A stretch of DNA of 64,000 bases from Acetobacterium fimetarium (GCF_014284475.1 NZ_WJBC01000003.1:1-64000); one strand, 5' to 3'. Positions 24,260 through 35,007 are shown, counted from the first letter of the stretch. A program made the numbers and translations. The notes: generated from the letters alone by a model not told the origin.

Positions 24260-26248
24260 TTAAAACTCCGTCCTCATTACTTTTTCGACAAAAACCCGCG
24301 TCACTATTGGATCAAATTGTGTTCCTGAGTTCTTTTTTAACTCTGTAATCGCTTCTTCCATACTGATCCCCTTCCGATAAGGACGATCACTCGTCATGGC
24401 ATCAAAACAGTCTGCTATAGCAACGATTCGTCCTTGCAATGATATTTCTTCGCCTTTCAGACCTTTCGGATAACCCTTGCCGTCCCATCGCTCATGATGT
24501 TCCTGAATACAATCCGCCATTTCTGAAAAATCACTGACAGAGTTGAGAATTCGATAACCAATCTCAGGATGTTTTCTGATTTTATCCCATTCATCATCAT
24601 TCAATTTTTCCGGCTTGTTCAAGATATTTTCATCGATCCCTATTTTCCCAATATCATGAATCAGACCTGCTGTACGGATCATATTTATTTCTTCTTTATT
24701 CATCCTGAAATAAAGTCCAATTTTTTCGCAGATGAGTGCAACACGCATCGAATGGATCATTTCCCGACTGCTTTTTTCATAAAGGATGTTCATGATCAAC
24801 TCAACCGTTATATTGCGTGTGCTGGCTCTTTCGTAGAGTTTGTTGCGATACATTTCATCTTCGGCCTTTTCAATGATTCTCTGATTAGATTCATCTTTTG
24901 TCTTTTTTGTATAACTTCCAAAAGCAATTGAAAGATTAATTCCTCTGATTTTTTCATTAGCAGCTAGTGTTTCCATTCTTTTTATCAATAATGCTGCTGT
25001 TTCTTTATCCGTCCGAGGCAGAATAAAAATAAATTCATCTCCTCCCAATCTGGCTACCACATCATCTTCCCTGCAATTGTTCTTAAAAATGTCTGATATC
25101 TTTTTCAACAGTTCATCCCCTACTGCATGACCAAAAGAATCATTAATTATTTTCAATCCATTGACGTCTGCCATGATCAGTGTCAAAGGATAGTTTTTTT
25201 CCTGATCAAGGTTTTTCAGCATATCTTCAAAATAGCGTCGATTATACAATCCCGTCAGGTAGTCATGATAACTGATATATCGAATTTCTTCCTCCTTTCT
25301 TTTGATTTTGGTAATATCCTGAATCGTTCCAAAATTGACAACATATCCTTTAGTCTGATCAAATCGGGGGCATATTCTTGCATTAACAATCCGTTCCTCA
25401 CCATCTGGCTTTAGTATTCTGAAATCAAGATCAACAATAGACTCTGTATTTTTTGTTTTTTTAATATTTTCCAAAACCTTGGTCCGATCCTCTGGATGAA
25501 TGAGACTAGTCAGATTTTCTATGCAACTCACTTCCTGTATTGTCTCAACTCCCAAAATTTTTAACACCTCGTTTGAACAGGAGACTTCTTCAAAAGACTG
25601 ACTGAACTCATAATTTCCTAAACTTGCCAGTCGTTGGGCTTCAAGCAAAGCTTTTTGTGATTTTTTTCTGACCCTATATTCTTTTTCAAGTGATCTGAAT
25701 AATTGAATCGATTGTTCCTGAGCTAATTTTAAGACTTGATCCTGTTTTTTGATAAGGGTATCCAAACGCTCAAGTTCATTACGTTTTTTTACATTGTCAT
25801 TTTTTATCTTTTTCATTGCTCGAATTTGAGAACCCAATACATATTCATCGATGGGTTTCATAATAAACCCTGTCCCGCCACATTCCAAAGCAAGAACTTG
25901 TTGTTCTTCATTCAGTCGATATGAAGAAATAAAGACCAACGGAATATCCACAAGATTCTCATCGGCTTTCAATTGGCGGCACATTTCAAAGCCATAAAGT
26001 TCCGGCTTAATAATATCCCAAAGAATCATATCCGGTTTTTCCATTTTTGCAACTTGACTTCCTGTTTTTCCATCTGAAGCTATAAATACAAGACATTCAG
26101 GAAAAACGCTTAATATAGTAGCTTCTATTTCCATTGCATTTTCCTGGTCCTCATCAATCACTAATATTTTTACTTGTATCTTTTGCAAATTTTCACCTCT
26201 TGAAGGCTTCACTTTTGAGCAATTGACTCTTCCTGTTACCGCATTCAT
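24260..26248 (-). CDS. Response regulator with PAS, GGDEF and HD-GYP domains (c-di-GMP turnover)
   Basis: This 662-residue protein has in order a receiver domain (about 25-145, 'KILVIDEDQEN', phospho-acceptor Asp in 'PDMILWDII', Lys in 'GFIMKPID'), a coiled coil (150-205), a PAS domain (about 205-325), a GGDEF domain with intact 'RLGGDEFIFIL' (about 325-475), and an HD-GYP domain with 'LIHDIGKIG', 'HPEIGYRI' and 'HHERWDGKGYP'. It should both make and degrade cyclic di-GMP according to phosphorylation. The annotated ATG lacks a clear ribosome site. A TTG at 26188 behind GAGGTG would remove 20 residues and is a likely alternative. A chemoreceptor gene lies 113 bases upstream. Confidence 0.92.
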   Translation of the reverse strand: MNAVTGRVNCSKVKPSRGENLQKIQVKILVIDEDQENAMEIEATILSVFPECLVFIASDGKTGSQVAKMEKPDMILWDIIKPELYGFEMCRQLKADENLVDIPLVFISSYRLNEEQQVLALECGGTGFIMKPIDEYVLGSQIRAMKKIKNDNVKKRNELERLDTLIKKQDQVLKLAQEQSIQLFRSLEKEYRVRKKSQKALLEAQRLASLGNYEFSQSFEEVSCSNEVLKILGVETIQEVSCIENLTSLIHPEDRTKVLENIKKTKNTESIVDLDFRILKPDGEERIVNARICPRFDQTKGYVVNFGTIQDITKIKRKEEEIRYISYHDYLTGLYNRRYFEDMLKNLDQEKNYPLTLIMADVNGLKIINDSFGHAVGDELLKKISDIFKNNCREDDVVARLGGDEFIFILPRTDKETAALLIKRMETLAANEKIRGINLSIAFGSYTKKTKDESNQRIIEKAEDEMYRNKLYERASTRNITVELIMNILYEKSSREMIHSMRVALICEKIGLYFRMNKEEINMIRTAGLIHDIGKIGIDENILNKPEKLNDDEWDKIRKHPEIGYRILNSVSDFSEMADCIQEHHERWDGKGYPKGLKGEEISLQGRIVAIADCFDAMTSDRPYRKGISMEEAITELKKNSGTQFDPIVTRVFVEKVMRTEF

Positions 26249-26361
26249 TAAAATTATTTCTTGTTATTTGACAGAATGATGATAAACCAATGGAGCTTTT
26301 TCAATAATTATTTATTGTCTTAACGCAAATTGATCAATACTCTGTGTCAGCAGTTATTATT

Positions 26362-28674
26362 TTATTTTCTTAACGTAAATTGACTAATGGTTTCTTTTAA
26401 AAGTTCCGCTTGACTGAAGAGCTCTTCACTGGCAGCCGCACTCTCCTCAGACGTTGCTGAGTTTTGCTGAACGACCTGCGCCACCTGCTCAATTCCCATA
26501 CTGATCTGGGCGATACCTGTTGCCTGATCACTTGAAGCCGATGAGATATTGCCAACGAAGTCTGTTATTTGTGAAATACCCGTTACGATATCCTGCAAAG
26601 CCATTGCTGTTTCATTAGCCATTCTGGTGCCATGTTGAACTTTGCTGATGGAGCCTTCAATCAAATACGCTGTTTCCTTTGCCGCTTCGGCACTCCGAGC
26701 TGCCAGGGTTCGCACCTCTTCAGCCACGACAGCAAAACCCTTGCCATGGACGCCCGCTCGGGCCGCCTCAACTGCTGCATTTAAAGACAAAATGTTTGTT
26801 TGAAAGGCAATTTCATCAATAACCTTGATGATTTTTGAAATATCTCTTGAAGATTGATTGATCTCGACCATGGAATTCTGCATTTCTGCCATTTGAAGAT
26901 TGCCAATATCGGCATTTTTACGCACTAAGGCGGTTAATTCGCGAGTCTGATTGGCACTTTTTGCGTTTTCTTTTGTCTGATTGGCAATTTCCGTAATCGA
27001 TGCGGTGAGTTCTTCAATGGTACTGGCCTGTTCGGTTGCTCCTTGGGCTAAAGACTGACTGCCGGCTGCGACCTGTCCAGCACCTGAATTGACCTGCAAT
27101 GCCGCCGTATAAATTTCACTTAACAATGTATTTAATATTTTAATGATAATGTTCAGAGACTGTGAGATTCCAACAAAATCACCACTAAATTCCGAAACAT
27201 CTTCAATGTTTAAATTGCCATTTCCAAGCGCTCCTGTCACTGTCGCTATTTCATCAATAACATGATTCAATTGATTGACGGTCGTATTAACAGATTGCTT
27301 CAGTTGGTCAAAAGCACCTTCATACTGACCAGTGATGCTGGTTTTTAAATTTCCTGCAGAAATTGCATCCATTACAGCCGAAACTTCATGTAGAGGTTTT
27401 TCGACTTCTTTCAAAATATTATTCATCCCTGAAATAATCGCTTTCCAGGAGCCGCTAAATTTTGATTCATCTGCGCGCACTGCCAGATCACCCGTAATGA
27501 TGGCACTGGATAAGGTTCCTGTGTCTGAGATCAAATTGCCGATTGATATTTTCACAATACCAAGACTATCGTTAATATCTTTGAAATGCTCATGAATTTC
27601 GGTTGTATACTGATTTCCTGTTTCTAGATTCATATCAAATTCGAGATTTCCATCCGCCAGCAGCAGTAAATTTTTTTGAAGACGTGCTACCTCTGCGCTC
27701 GTGTATTGATTTAAACTCACCAATGACGTTAGATCGATGGTTATTTCAATGAAACCGATCTTTTCGTCTTGATTATTTTTTATAAAACGGGAATTCTTCT
27801 GATTGTGAGTCCCCATGAACTCAAAATTAAAGGTTGTAAGGTCTTTCGTAATCAGCCGATAAATACTGCAATTCTCCGAGCATTCTTTTGAATTGCAATT
27901 TTCCACGCCATAACTGCAGACTTTTATGCCATTGGCGGTTTCCCGGTTTTCAATAAGTCCTGCCGCCTGCAGTAAGTTCTCCAGGGTTTTGTTGTAAAAC
28001 AAAGCATGGGCATTTGAATCCAGAATATGCATGGGGAAGGGAATGGCATCCATGGCATTCTCATACAATGCGATTTTATCAGATAATTTAATGACTGTTT
28101 TATTAATAGTATCAACCAAATCAGAATAAATGCCTGTAAGATTGGAACCCGCTGGACTTGCTTCGTTAGGGTTCATGCTGGCCGACAATTTTCTAACATT
28201 CTCTTCCAACATGGAGAGCGATTCCCCAATTGAGATGAGATTTCTTCCCAGTAAGTCATTATCCAATATTAGCTGCATTTCAGAAGAAAATTCACCTTTT
28301 GCTAATCGGTCAGCAGCATCCACGTATACTCTCATTTTATTTGTCATTGCCAAAACAGCCTGGCCCAGTTTATCTGTAGCATCATCAATCGCTATCAAAT
28401 CAATGTCTATCTCTCCAACTGAAAGTCGTTCCAGGACATCAGCCAATGTTGATGATCGCTCATTATGTTTAGATGATAAACTAAGCAGCGAGCCCAAATT
28501 CAAACAAAAACCAACACCCAAAATTGCCAGTATGATTGTCGAATAATAGTGTATGAAGAATTCAGATGGACCATTTTGATTAAAAATAGCTAAAGCCACA
28601 CAGCCAATCAATAAATAGATCGTTAAAATCGGGATACATAATTGTAATAATTGTTTTCGTATATTTTTTTTCAT
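26362..28674 (-). CDS. Methyl-accepting chemotaxis protein with cysteine-rich PAS domain
   Basis: This 770-residue protein has two membrane helices (about 10-30 and 42-65) with only about a dozen residues between them, so there is no real extracellular sensor. A HAMP-like region and a PAS domain (about 195-320) follow, the latter with a Cys cluster in '[17 protein letters not shown]'. Repeated HAMP-type modules ('[26 protein letters not shown]') lead into the signalling hairpin with '[25 protein letters not shown]'. It signals to CheA/CheW, probably in response to an internal redox or metal cue. It is closely related to the receptor at 53597. Confidence 0.9.
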   Translation of the reverse strand: MKKNIRKQLLQLCIPILTIYLLIGCVALAIFNQNGPSEFFIHYYSTIILAILGVGFCLNLGSLLSLSSKHNERSSTLADVLERLSVGEIDIDLIAIDDATDKLGQAVLAMTNKMRVYVDAADRLAKGEFSSEMQLILDNDLLGRNLISIGESLSMLEENVRKLSASMNPNEASPAGSNLTGIYSDLVDTINKTVIKLSDKIALYENAMDAIPFPMHILDSNAHALFYNKTLENLLQAAGLIENRETANGIKVCSYGVENCNSKECSENCSIYRLITKDLTTFNFEFMGTHNQKNSRFIKNNQDEKIGFIEITIDLTSLVSLNQYTSAEVARLQKNLLLLADGNLEFDMNLETGNQYTTEIHEHFKDINDSLGIVKISIGNLISDTGTLSSAIITGDLAVRADESKFSGSWKAIISGMNNILKEVEKPLHEVSAVMDAISAGNLKTSITGQYEGAFDQLKQSVNTTVNQLNHVIDEIATVTGALGNGNLNIEDVSEFSGDFVGISQSLNIIIKILNTLLSEIYTAALQVNSGAGQVAAGSQSLAQGATEQASTIEELTASITEIANQTKENAKSANQTRELTALVRKNADIGNLQMAEMQNSMVEINQSSRDISKIIKVIDEIAFQTNILSLNAAVEAARAGVHGKGFAVVAEEVRTLAARSAEAAKETAYLIEGSISKVQHGTRMANETAMALQDIVTGISQITDFVGNISSASSDQATGIAQISMGIEQVAQVVQQNSATSEESAAASEELFSQAELLKETISQFTLRK

Positions 28675-29433
28675 GATTTTTTACCTCGTATAATAGTTTT
28701 GTAAAGGAAATTCTAACATTTCAATTGATTGAGCAGAAATTGCTGTAGTTCGAAAACGTATTCACTTCAAACGTTTTTTGAGCAATTATTTTAATACAAT
28801 TTAAACCAAAATATCGTTCTTTTTTGAAAATAAAATTCAAAAGGCAATATTGTTCATAAGTTTTGCTTATGCTTCCGAAAAAGTCATCAATAATATATCG
28901 AAATTCGCAAATAATCATCACAATCTAATTGAATTTGCAGACGTCCCTAATAGAGACTATTTTTTTCTATTAATACAAAGCTATTGAAAACCGATTACTT
29001 TTGCATTTGTTTTTCATTAAAAAGGGAGAGCAGACAAACTCTCTTGTCACTTTCAATCTGAATCAGCTAATTTACACGAGTTTTTTTGTTGTTGTTTAAT
29101 TGATTGTCTTAGATTGAGCGATATAAATCATTGATACAGGATTTCTGCATAGCGTACATGGCCCGGAAATAAGTGCAGGTTGCAACTCTGCAATAGCTGA
29201 GAACCAACATGTGACTTTCATCTGTCGATCTCACCACAATGTCTCGAAGTGGCGATTCCAGATTATTATCAGATGAGCCTCCGACATTTGCGACAATCAG
29301 ATTTTGTTTCGAACAGGAGCCCTGCTCCTGTTCGAAACATTAGAATATAGCATTTTACCTGAGCAGAGGTAAACTCTACTGGAGCAAATTAAATTAAAAA
29401 TTAATCATCATTTTAGAGTGATTTAATCATTCT
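28675..29433. other. Long intergenic stretch with a coding remnant and a long perfect palindrome
   Basis: On the minus strand a frame open from about 29300 to a stop at 29109-29111 reads 'NVGGSSDNNLESPLRDIV...SHMLVLSYCRVATC...AMQKSCINDLYRSI'. It has no start and I do not recognise it; it may be a gene tail. A 16-bp perfect inverted repeat with a 3-base loop, TGTTTCGAACAGGAGC (29305-29320) and its complement (29324-29339), lies at its 5' side. The remainder (28675-29100) is AT-rich and should include the chemoreceptor promoter. Confidence 0.4.
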
Positions 29434-30612
29434 TCATTCGTACGATTTAATTGACTTTTTCTGGAACATTTGGATTATTGTATATACGACAGCCATTACA
29501 ATAAATAAGACCAAACTCGCAAAAATAACAAAATTGACATCGACAACTCCTGTTATTGATCCAATTAGATTAATATAATAAGGTGATAAAAAAGCCCCTA
29601 TATTCATAAACGCAATCACAAAACTGGAGGCTAATGGAATTCTTTCGGGTGAAACAATACTTCCGATATCCATCATCAAAGTTGGCACGACTAACATGAA
29701 TCCAATCCCGATGATGACCATTCCGATATATATTACGATAATATTAAAAGCATAATATACAACAGCCAGTCCAATAATTACTACAATAAAATCAAAAGTT
29801 AAAGTAAACTTTTTTAGTTTCTGATGTAATTTTCCGAAAAATGAATTACCAATCATCCCGCCTACTGTAAGAAATGACAACGCTAACCCAGCCGCTGCTG
29901 CAGTACCAAATTCTTTTGTTACGACAATCGTTGAAATACCAGTCATTAATGGGTAAACTAATAGCATACTAATTCCAGCTAATGATGCAAGTATATATAC
30001 TCCGATTGAAATTTTCCCTTTCGGACCGCTTTCAGAACTGGTTTTAGTGATTTTTTCTGGCTCTGGAAGGCCTAATATAACAAGTATTAACGCAACAACA
30101 CCAACCAAATGAATATAAAATATGGAATTCCAACTTATTGAAACAAGTACCCCTGCAACTAACGCAAAAAGAACATTGGCTAAACTGGAGATAACATTCC
30201 CCACTCCTAAAATATTTCCTTGTTGAGGGCCTTCAAAGAGTCTTAAAACAATTGAACTGGATATTGTAAATGCTATACCAACGCCAATTCCAATAAACGC
30301 TCTCGATACCAAGATACCAGAAAAATTGTTCAAAAATGCCGGTGCAACACCTGCAATGATAAAAACAATGATTCCAATTACTGCCAGTGTTTTGAACTTA
30401 ACTTTATCTCCCGCTAGAGCACCAGTAATAATTGTTGCTGGTATTAAAAATAAAGATGGAAGTGTGGAAATCATCATAATTGTTGTTAATGGAAGATCTG
30501 GAAAAGCTTCAGCTATTGACTGGATTGCGGGATTTACAATACCGAGACCGCTAGTTAAAAAGAACACTGCATAGATAGCAGCAAACGACAAATATTTATT
30601 TTTTCCATTCAT
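29434..30612 (-). CDS. MFS transporter, cluster B
   Basis: This 392-residue protein has about twelve membrane helices. 'LAGDKVKFKTLAVIG' after helix 2 and 'GGMIGNSFFGKLHQKLKK' in the second half are the MFS inter-helix loops. The N-terminal 'GLGIVNPAIQSIAEAFPDLP' resembles sugar/drug-type MFS members. It is the last gene in the direction of cluster B, but a 404-base structured gap separates it from the corrinoid gene, so it may have its own promoter. It could move the methylated substrate or its demethylated product. Confidence 0.8.
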   Translation of the reverse strand: MNGKNKYLSFAAIYAVFFLTSGLGIVNPAIQSIAEAFPDLPLTTIMMISTLPSLFLIPATIITGALAGDKVKFKTLAVIGIIVFIIAGVAPAFLNNFSGILVSRAFIGIGVGIAFTISSSIVLRLFEGPQQGNILGVGNVISSLANVLFALVAGVLVSISWNSIFYIHLVGVVALILVILGLPEPEKITKTSSESGPKGKISIGVYILASLAGISMLLVYPLMTGISTIVVTKEFGTAAAAGLALSFLTVGGMIGNSFFGKLHQKLKKFTLTFDFIVVIIGLAVVYYAFNIIVIYIGMVIIGIGFMLVVPTLMMDIGSIVSPERIPLASSFVIAFMNIGAFLSPYYINLIGSITGVVDVNFVIFASLVLFIVMAVVYTIIQMFQKKSIKSYE

Positions 30613-31016
30613 GTTGTTTCTCCTGTTTCTTTAATTTAGGCTTTTATTAAACGCCATATTCCTTTCGAAATAAGTAAGTTTACACAAAGAAATAATTTTC
30701 TTGCTTTTCTTAGAGCATCGGGCTTTTTAGTTTGTCATAACGGTTTTCTTTTTTCTTTTTAAGATGCAATGTATCATGTATCTTATTACACCTACCACCT
30801 GGGACATGTATTAAATACAAACCCAGGTAGATAGGTTCTGCGGCAAGCATCTATCTTGCTTGCAGCTGCACATGAGCAGTGTAATAAACTTAAAAGTGAA
30901 TTATTTCAGTCATTGCAAGTCTGGTAAAGCTTGCTATTTCAGTATTAATTGTTAAGTGCGAATAATATATTGAAATTACATAAGTTTTTAAGTACTATCT
31001 GAAATAATATTCTTAC
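30613..31016. other. Intergenic region with two hairpins between corrinoid and MFS genes
   Basis: ACCTGGG (30797-30803) pairs with CCCAGGT (30822-30828), enclosing the palindrome TGTATTTAATACA. GCAAGCA (30843-30849) pairs with TGCTTGC (30857-30863). Read on the minus strand these lie in the leader of the MFS gene. There is no T-tract directly after either stem, so they are not standard terminators. They could be a processed or regulatory leader. No known riboswitch motif was recognised. Confidence 0.4.
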
Positions 31017-31646
31017 TTAAGCACTAATCATTTCTTTTGCTTTTGTTGCTGCACTTCCGGCATCCGGTGCATAACCATCCGCACCAATTTCATCAGCATA
31101 CTCTTGAGTGACAGGTGCGCCACCAACGATTACTTTCATTTCTGGATAAGCTGCTTTGATTGTCTGAACTGCTTCTTTTAATGCTGGCATGGTTGTGGTT
31201 AATAGACCTGAACAAGCGACCAGTACAACATTGTCATTTTCTTTAACGGCTTCTACAAATTTTTCTGCTGGTACATCCACACCCAGATCTACCATGTCAA
31301 ATCCTGAGCTTTCAAGCATCATGATAACCAGGTTTTTACCAATATCATGCAAGTCTCCTGCAACGGTTCCCATGATACAGGTTCCCAGTGATGTTGAGAT
31401 ATCGCCTGCCATAACAGGTTTTAGCACTTCCACCCCTTTAGACATTGCTTTTGCAGCAATCAGCATTTCCGGAACAAAGATTTCGCCAGTAGAAAACTTA
31501 TCACCTACAACGCCCATGGAAGCGATCATCGCATCCAGAATATCCTGCGCTTTATCGCCAGCATCCAGAGCTTCCTGAACAGCAGCGGCTACTTTCTTTG
31601 ATTTACCAGTTTCGACCAATACTTTTACATCTTCAATTTTTGACAT
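31017..31646 (-). CDS. Corrinoid (B12-binding) methyl-transfer protein, cluster B
   Basis: This 209-residue protein has the helical cap (about 1-88) and the cobalamin-binding domain with 'GTVAGDLHDIGKN' (Asp98-x-His100-x-x-Gly103), 'LVACSGLLTTTMPAL' and 'VIVGGAPVTQEYADEIGADGYAPDAGSA'. It is strikingly similar to the cluster C corrinoid protein along its whole length, and less so to the two cluster A proteins. It accepts a methyl group from one or both UroD-type enzymes upstream and donates it to the MT II encoded just before it. Its ribosome site AAGGAGA is strong. Confidence 0.93.
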   Translation of the reverse strand: MSKIEDVKVLVETGKSKKVAAAVQEALDAGDKAQDILDAMIASMGVVGDKFSTGEIFVPEMLIAAKAMSKGVEVLKPVMAGDISTSLGTCIMGTVAGDLHDIGKNLVIMMLESSGFDMVDLGVDVPAEKFVEAVKENDNVVLVACSGLLTTTMPALKEAVQTIKAAYPEMKVIVGGAPVTQEYADEIGADGYAPDAGSAATKAKEMISA

Positions 31647-31848
31647 CTTAATTTCTCCTTAGATTTATCTTTAATTTACCCGTAACCTGTGTGTGTTTCG
31701 AGTATTGTTTAAACTTCTTTTGTTGAATGGTTATTGCAGTGAATAATCGTTTCTGTATCGTTTAGTCAAGGTTCTGAGCCTCTTAAGAGATCTCGAATCT
31801 CCCCAGCAAATCTGCTCGTCACTTTGACGCTTCCGAAATTTGACACTC

Positions 31849-32646
31849 TTATTTTACAAAAACACCTTCCCGGAAAGCACCGATATATTCCATGCAGTAT
31901 TCATCCTCACCTATCATCGCTTCGGTGGCAAACAGCATCCCCATCATGTCTTTGTTCAGGGGATCCAGAATAAAGCTGTCCATCCCGGCACTCATCGCTA
32001 AAACAGCAAAGGCCTGATTGGCAATCCGTCGGGCTGGCAGATTGAAAGAAATGTTGCTGACGGCCCCGGTGACATGAATGGTTGGATATTGGCTTTTGAT
32101 TTCCCGGATCACTTCGGTAACCATACTGATGCCGTCTTCGGAGGTACAGAGCATTTCAATCAAGGGATCAATATGCATCCGGGAGGGGTCGATCTTATAT
32201 TCTTTGCATTTTGCCATTAAATCAGTGAACACATCCAGACGATCTTTGGCGGTTTTGGGGATGCCCTTGTCACTATTTAGCAGAGCAACACATTCCCATT
32301 TGGTATCGGCCATTACTTTGAAAGCGACATCGACCTTATCCACTTCCAGTGATACCGAATTAAACAGTCCCGGTTTGTTGCAGTATTTCATCGATTCAAT
32401 ACAGGTATACACATTGGGACTGTCCACCGCAATGGGCACATCGGTAGCATCCTGGACAATATCAATCAGCCATTTCATGGTTTCCAGTTCGATGTCATCA
32501 TCTACCGAGGCACAGACGTCGATGAAATTCGCACCGGCTTCAGCCTGCTTAATTGCCAGGTTTCGGATAAATTCTGCATCCTTTTCTGCAATGGCCTTCG
32601 CCGTTGAGGGAATTGCACCGTTAATTTTTTCTCCAATAATTATCAT
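31849..32646 (-). CDS. Methyltetrahydrofolate:corrinoid protein methyltransferase (MT II), cluster B
   Basis: The 265-residue pterin-binding barrel starts MIIIGEKINGAIPSTAKAIA at 32646, behind GGAAGGAAAG; the in-frame ATG six codons upstream has no site. Conserved segments include 'GANFIDVCASVDDD', 'VPIAVDSPN' and 'VTGAVSNISFNLPARR' with the conserved Asn. It should transfer the methyl group from the cluster's corrinoid protein to tetrahydrofolate. The cluster C homologue differs at only a modest number of positions, which points to a fairly recent duplication of the corrinoid/MT II pair. Confidence 0.9.
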   Translation of the reverse strand: MIIIGEKINGAIPSTAKAIAEKDAEFIRNLAIKQAEAGANFIDVCASVDDDIELETMKWLIDIVQDATDVPIAVDSPNVYTCIESMKYCNKPGLFNSVSLEVDKVDVAFKVMADTKWECVALLNSDKGIPKTAKDRLDVFTDLMAKCKEYKIDPSRMHIDPLIEMLCTSEDGISMVTEVIREIKSQYPTIHVTGAVSNISFNLPARRIANQAFAVLAMSAGMDSFILDPLNKDMMGMLFATEAMIGEDEYCMEYIGAFREGVFVK

Positions 32647-32724
32647 CTTAAACTTTCCTTCCAAATTGGATTGTGTAATATGTGATTTCCATATTAAAAA
32701 TCTTCAATTCTAAACTTTTCATTT

Positions 32725-33768
32725 TCATTGATTATATAATTTGCGGCTTTTTTCGTAAAATTTCGTCACTGTCTGATTGACTCGCTCAGGCTTCATATCA
32801 ATTGTCCATCCAATAAAACGTCCGGTTCTTCCAACTGTATTCAAAGCGTTCTCAATCATTTCGTCAATTTGCTCATCATTGGCTTCTTCGGGAAACAGAA
32901 GCATTGCAGTTTGAATAAGTTGATCGCCATATTTTTCCATTAGTTCATTTTTGTTGTTTGCTGAATCTTGCCCTTCCCATGAATCAAAACCGCATTCAAT
33001 ATAATAAGGGATCAGATTGCCTACACTACCACAGGAATGGTAGTTGATTACCATTCCAAGTTCATGTACAGCTGCGGTAATTTTTTTGTATTGCGGCATC
33101 ATAATTTCTTTAAATGTATTTGGAGACATAAAGGAATCAATTTGAGTCCCCATGTCATCATGAAACGTAATGATATCCGCATGATAATATTTTTTTGCAA
33201 TTGTAATTAATTCAATATGCCAATCGACAAGTTTATTATAAAAATCCGTTAATGCCTCCGGTTCTTCAAGCAAATAACAAAAAGTATCCGCAAAACTCGT
33301 TAAATCTGCAGTTCTTTCAAATAAACCATTGAGGATCATAAACATCGTGGCCCTATCCGAGTCTAAAACAGATTCAAAATTATCTTTATAATCTTTTTCC
33401 CAATCAATTGCTTTCAGATCCGGCCAAATAATTTCTTCTTCCCATTTCGTAATATCCGAAAGTCTCCGGGTTCCCGGTTTAACCATCGCTGCATTCGTCA
33501 GAGGCTCAAATTCCCACTCAATACCAAAAAAGTCAAAGCCGCCATGATTTCGTGCATAAGCATCCAGCATAATATCCGGCTGAACCATATTACAGTCTAC
33601 CGTTAAATTTGGTGCCCACAGCGGTTTTTCTCCCCGATATATGCTCATAAGATTTTCTTTTGGTGTAACTGGTGTGTCAAATTTTCGTACTGGTCCACTG
33701 GGACCGGGAATTGCATCATACATACCAATATCTCTTATCTCTTTTTCATCAAATGGATATTTAATCAT
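32725..33768 (-). CDS. UroD-fold methyltransferase (MT I) 2, cluster B
   Basis: This 347-residue protein is of the uroporphyrinogen decarboxylase-like methyltransferase type. 'TFHDDMGTQIDSFMSPNTFKEIMMP' and 'INYHSCGSVGNLIPYYIECG' carry the probable zinc ligands His244-x-Cys246 that activate the thiol or methyl acceptor in MtaA/CmuA relatives. The C-terminal 'FIGWTIDMKPERV' is conserved with its neighbour. It is a paralogue of the gene at 33949 (same N-terminus, 'FDEKE.RD.GMY.A.PG'). Its role should be transfer of a substrate methyl group to the corrinoid protein. The substrate is not deducible. Confidence 0.86.
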   Translation of the reverse strand: MIKYPFDEKEIRDIGMYDAIPGPSGPVRKFDTPVTPKENLMSIYRGEKPLWAPNLTVDCNMVQPDIMLDAYARNHGGFDFFGIEWEFEPLTNAAMVKPGTRRLSDITKWEEEIIWPDLKAIDWEKDYKDNFESVLDSDRATMFMILNGLFERTADLTSFADTFCYLLEEPEALTDFYNKLVDWHIELITIAKKYYHADIITFHDDMGTQIDSFMSPNTFKEIMMPQYKKITAAVHELGMVINYHSCGSVGNLIPYYIECGFDSWEGQDSANNKNELMEKYGDQLIQTAMLLFPEEANDEQIDEMIENALNTVGRTGRFIGWTIDMKPERVNQTVTKFYEKSRKLYNQ

Positions 33769-33948
33769 TTTTGATTACTCCTTATTTTTTTCAGTAAACA
33801 ACGTTCTCGTTGCTTACGCTCTTTCGCAATAGGAACAAAGGTTATTAAGAATTTGATTATTATTCTACTTTAATTGAATATTTCAATTTTATTGTGTAGT
33901 AAATTTTTTCTCAACAGCCAAATAATAGATAAAATTCGACTTTACCCG

Positions 33949-35007
33949 CTATTGATTGTAGAATTTTCGACTTTTTTCATAAAGTCTGCCCATCGAATGG
34001 TAATTACGTTCAATCTTCATATCAGACGAATAAGCAAGAAAAAACCGTTCTTTTTTTCCAAGCGTTTCAAGAGCCTCATCAATCATTTCATCAACCTGCT
34101 CATCTGTGGCATCTTCAGGGAAAAATATCATTCCAGCCTGAATGAGTTGATCGCCATATTGATTCATCAATTCAACTTTGTTATTGGCCGAATCCTGACC
34201 TTCCCAAGAATCAAAGCCACTTTCAATAAAATAGGGTAAAAGATTTCCCACGCTACCACAAGAATGGTAGTTAATAAACATACCAAGATCATGTACTGCT
34301 GAAGTGATTTTCTTATAATGCGGCATCATCATGTTTTTAAATGTTTCAGGTGACATGAAAGAATTTTTTTGAGATCCCATATCGTCGTGAAAGGTAATAA
34401 TATCAGCGTGGTAGTATTTCTTTGCGATTTTTATTAAATCAATATGAAAATCAACGAGCTTATCAAAAAAAGCAGTCAATTCTTCTGGTTCTTCAAGCAG
34501 ATAGCAAAAGGTGTCAGCGAAATTTGTTAAGTCCGCCGTTCGCTCAAATAAACCGTTTACAATTGCAAACATTGTAACTCGATCAGAATCAATAACTGGC
34601 TCATAATTTTCCTTATAATCCTTTTCCCAGTCAATTGCATTCAAGACTGGCCATATCAGTTCTTCTCTCCACTTTGTAATATCTGACAATCTTCGCGTAC
34701 CTGGCTTAACCATCGCAGCATTTGTTAGTGACTCATATTCCCACTCAATACCAAACCAATCAATGCCACCATGGTTTCTCGCATAAGCATCCGGCATTAC
34801 TTCTGGCTGCAACATATTGCAATCTGTTGCCATATTTGGCAGCCATACTAATTTCTCTCCCCGATAGATACGTAGAAAATTTTCTTTTGGGGTTATCGGC
34901 GTGTCAAATTTCCTCACTGGTCCACTTGGTAAACCATACATACCAGGAACCGCTGCATACATGCCCATGTCCCTTACTTCTTTTTCATCAAATTGATACT
35001 TTGTCAT
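33949..35007 (-). CDS. UroD-fold methyltransferase (MT I) 1, cluster B
   Basis: This 352-residue paralogue of the next gene shares the layout and motifs 'TFHDDMGSQKNSFMSPETFKNMMMP' and 'INYHSCGSVGNLLPYF' (His248-x-Cys250). It has a four-residue insertion near position 23 ('MYGLPS'). It is the first gene of cluster B behind a strong ribosome site (AAGGAGG) and a consensus promoter. Two tandem MT I genes with a single corrinoid protein and MT II suggest two related substrates or a heteromeric enzyme. A role in haem synthesis is unlikely given the His-x-Cys motif and the neighbours. Confidence 0.86.
   Translation of the reverse strand: MTKYQFDEKEVRDMGMYAAVPGMYGLPSGPVRKFDTPITPKENFLRIYRGEKLVWLPNMATDCNMLQPEVMPDAYARNHGGIDWFGIEWEYESLTNAAMVKPGTRRLSDITKWREELIWPVLNAIDWEKDYKENYEPVIDSDRVTMFAIVNGLFERTADLTNFADTFCYLLEEPEELTAFFDKLVDFHIDLIKIAKKYYHADIITFHDDMGSQKNSFMSPETFKNMMMPHYKKITSAVHDLGMFINYHSCGSVGNLLPYFIESGFDSWEGQDSANNKVELMNQYGDQLIQAGMIFFPEDATDEQVDEMIDEALETLGKKERFFLAYSSDMKIERNYHSMGRLYEKSRKFYNQ

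Noticed and set aside
28721-28921. 66-codon minus-strand frame upstream of the chemoreceptor
   Set aside because: It is AT-rich, has no ribosome site and lies where the promoter should be.
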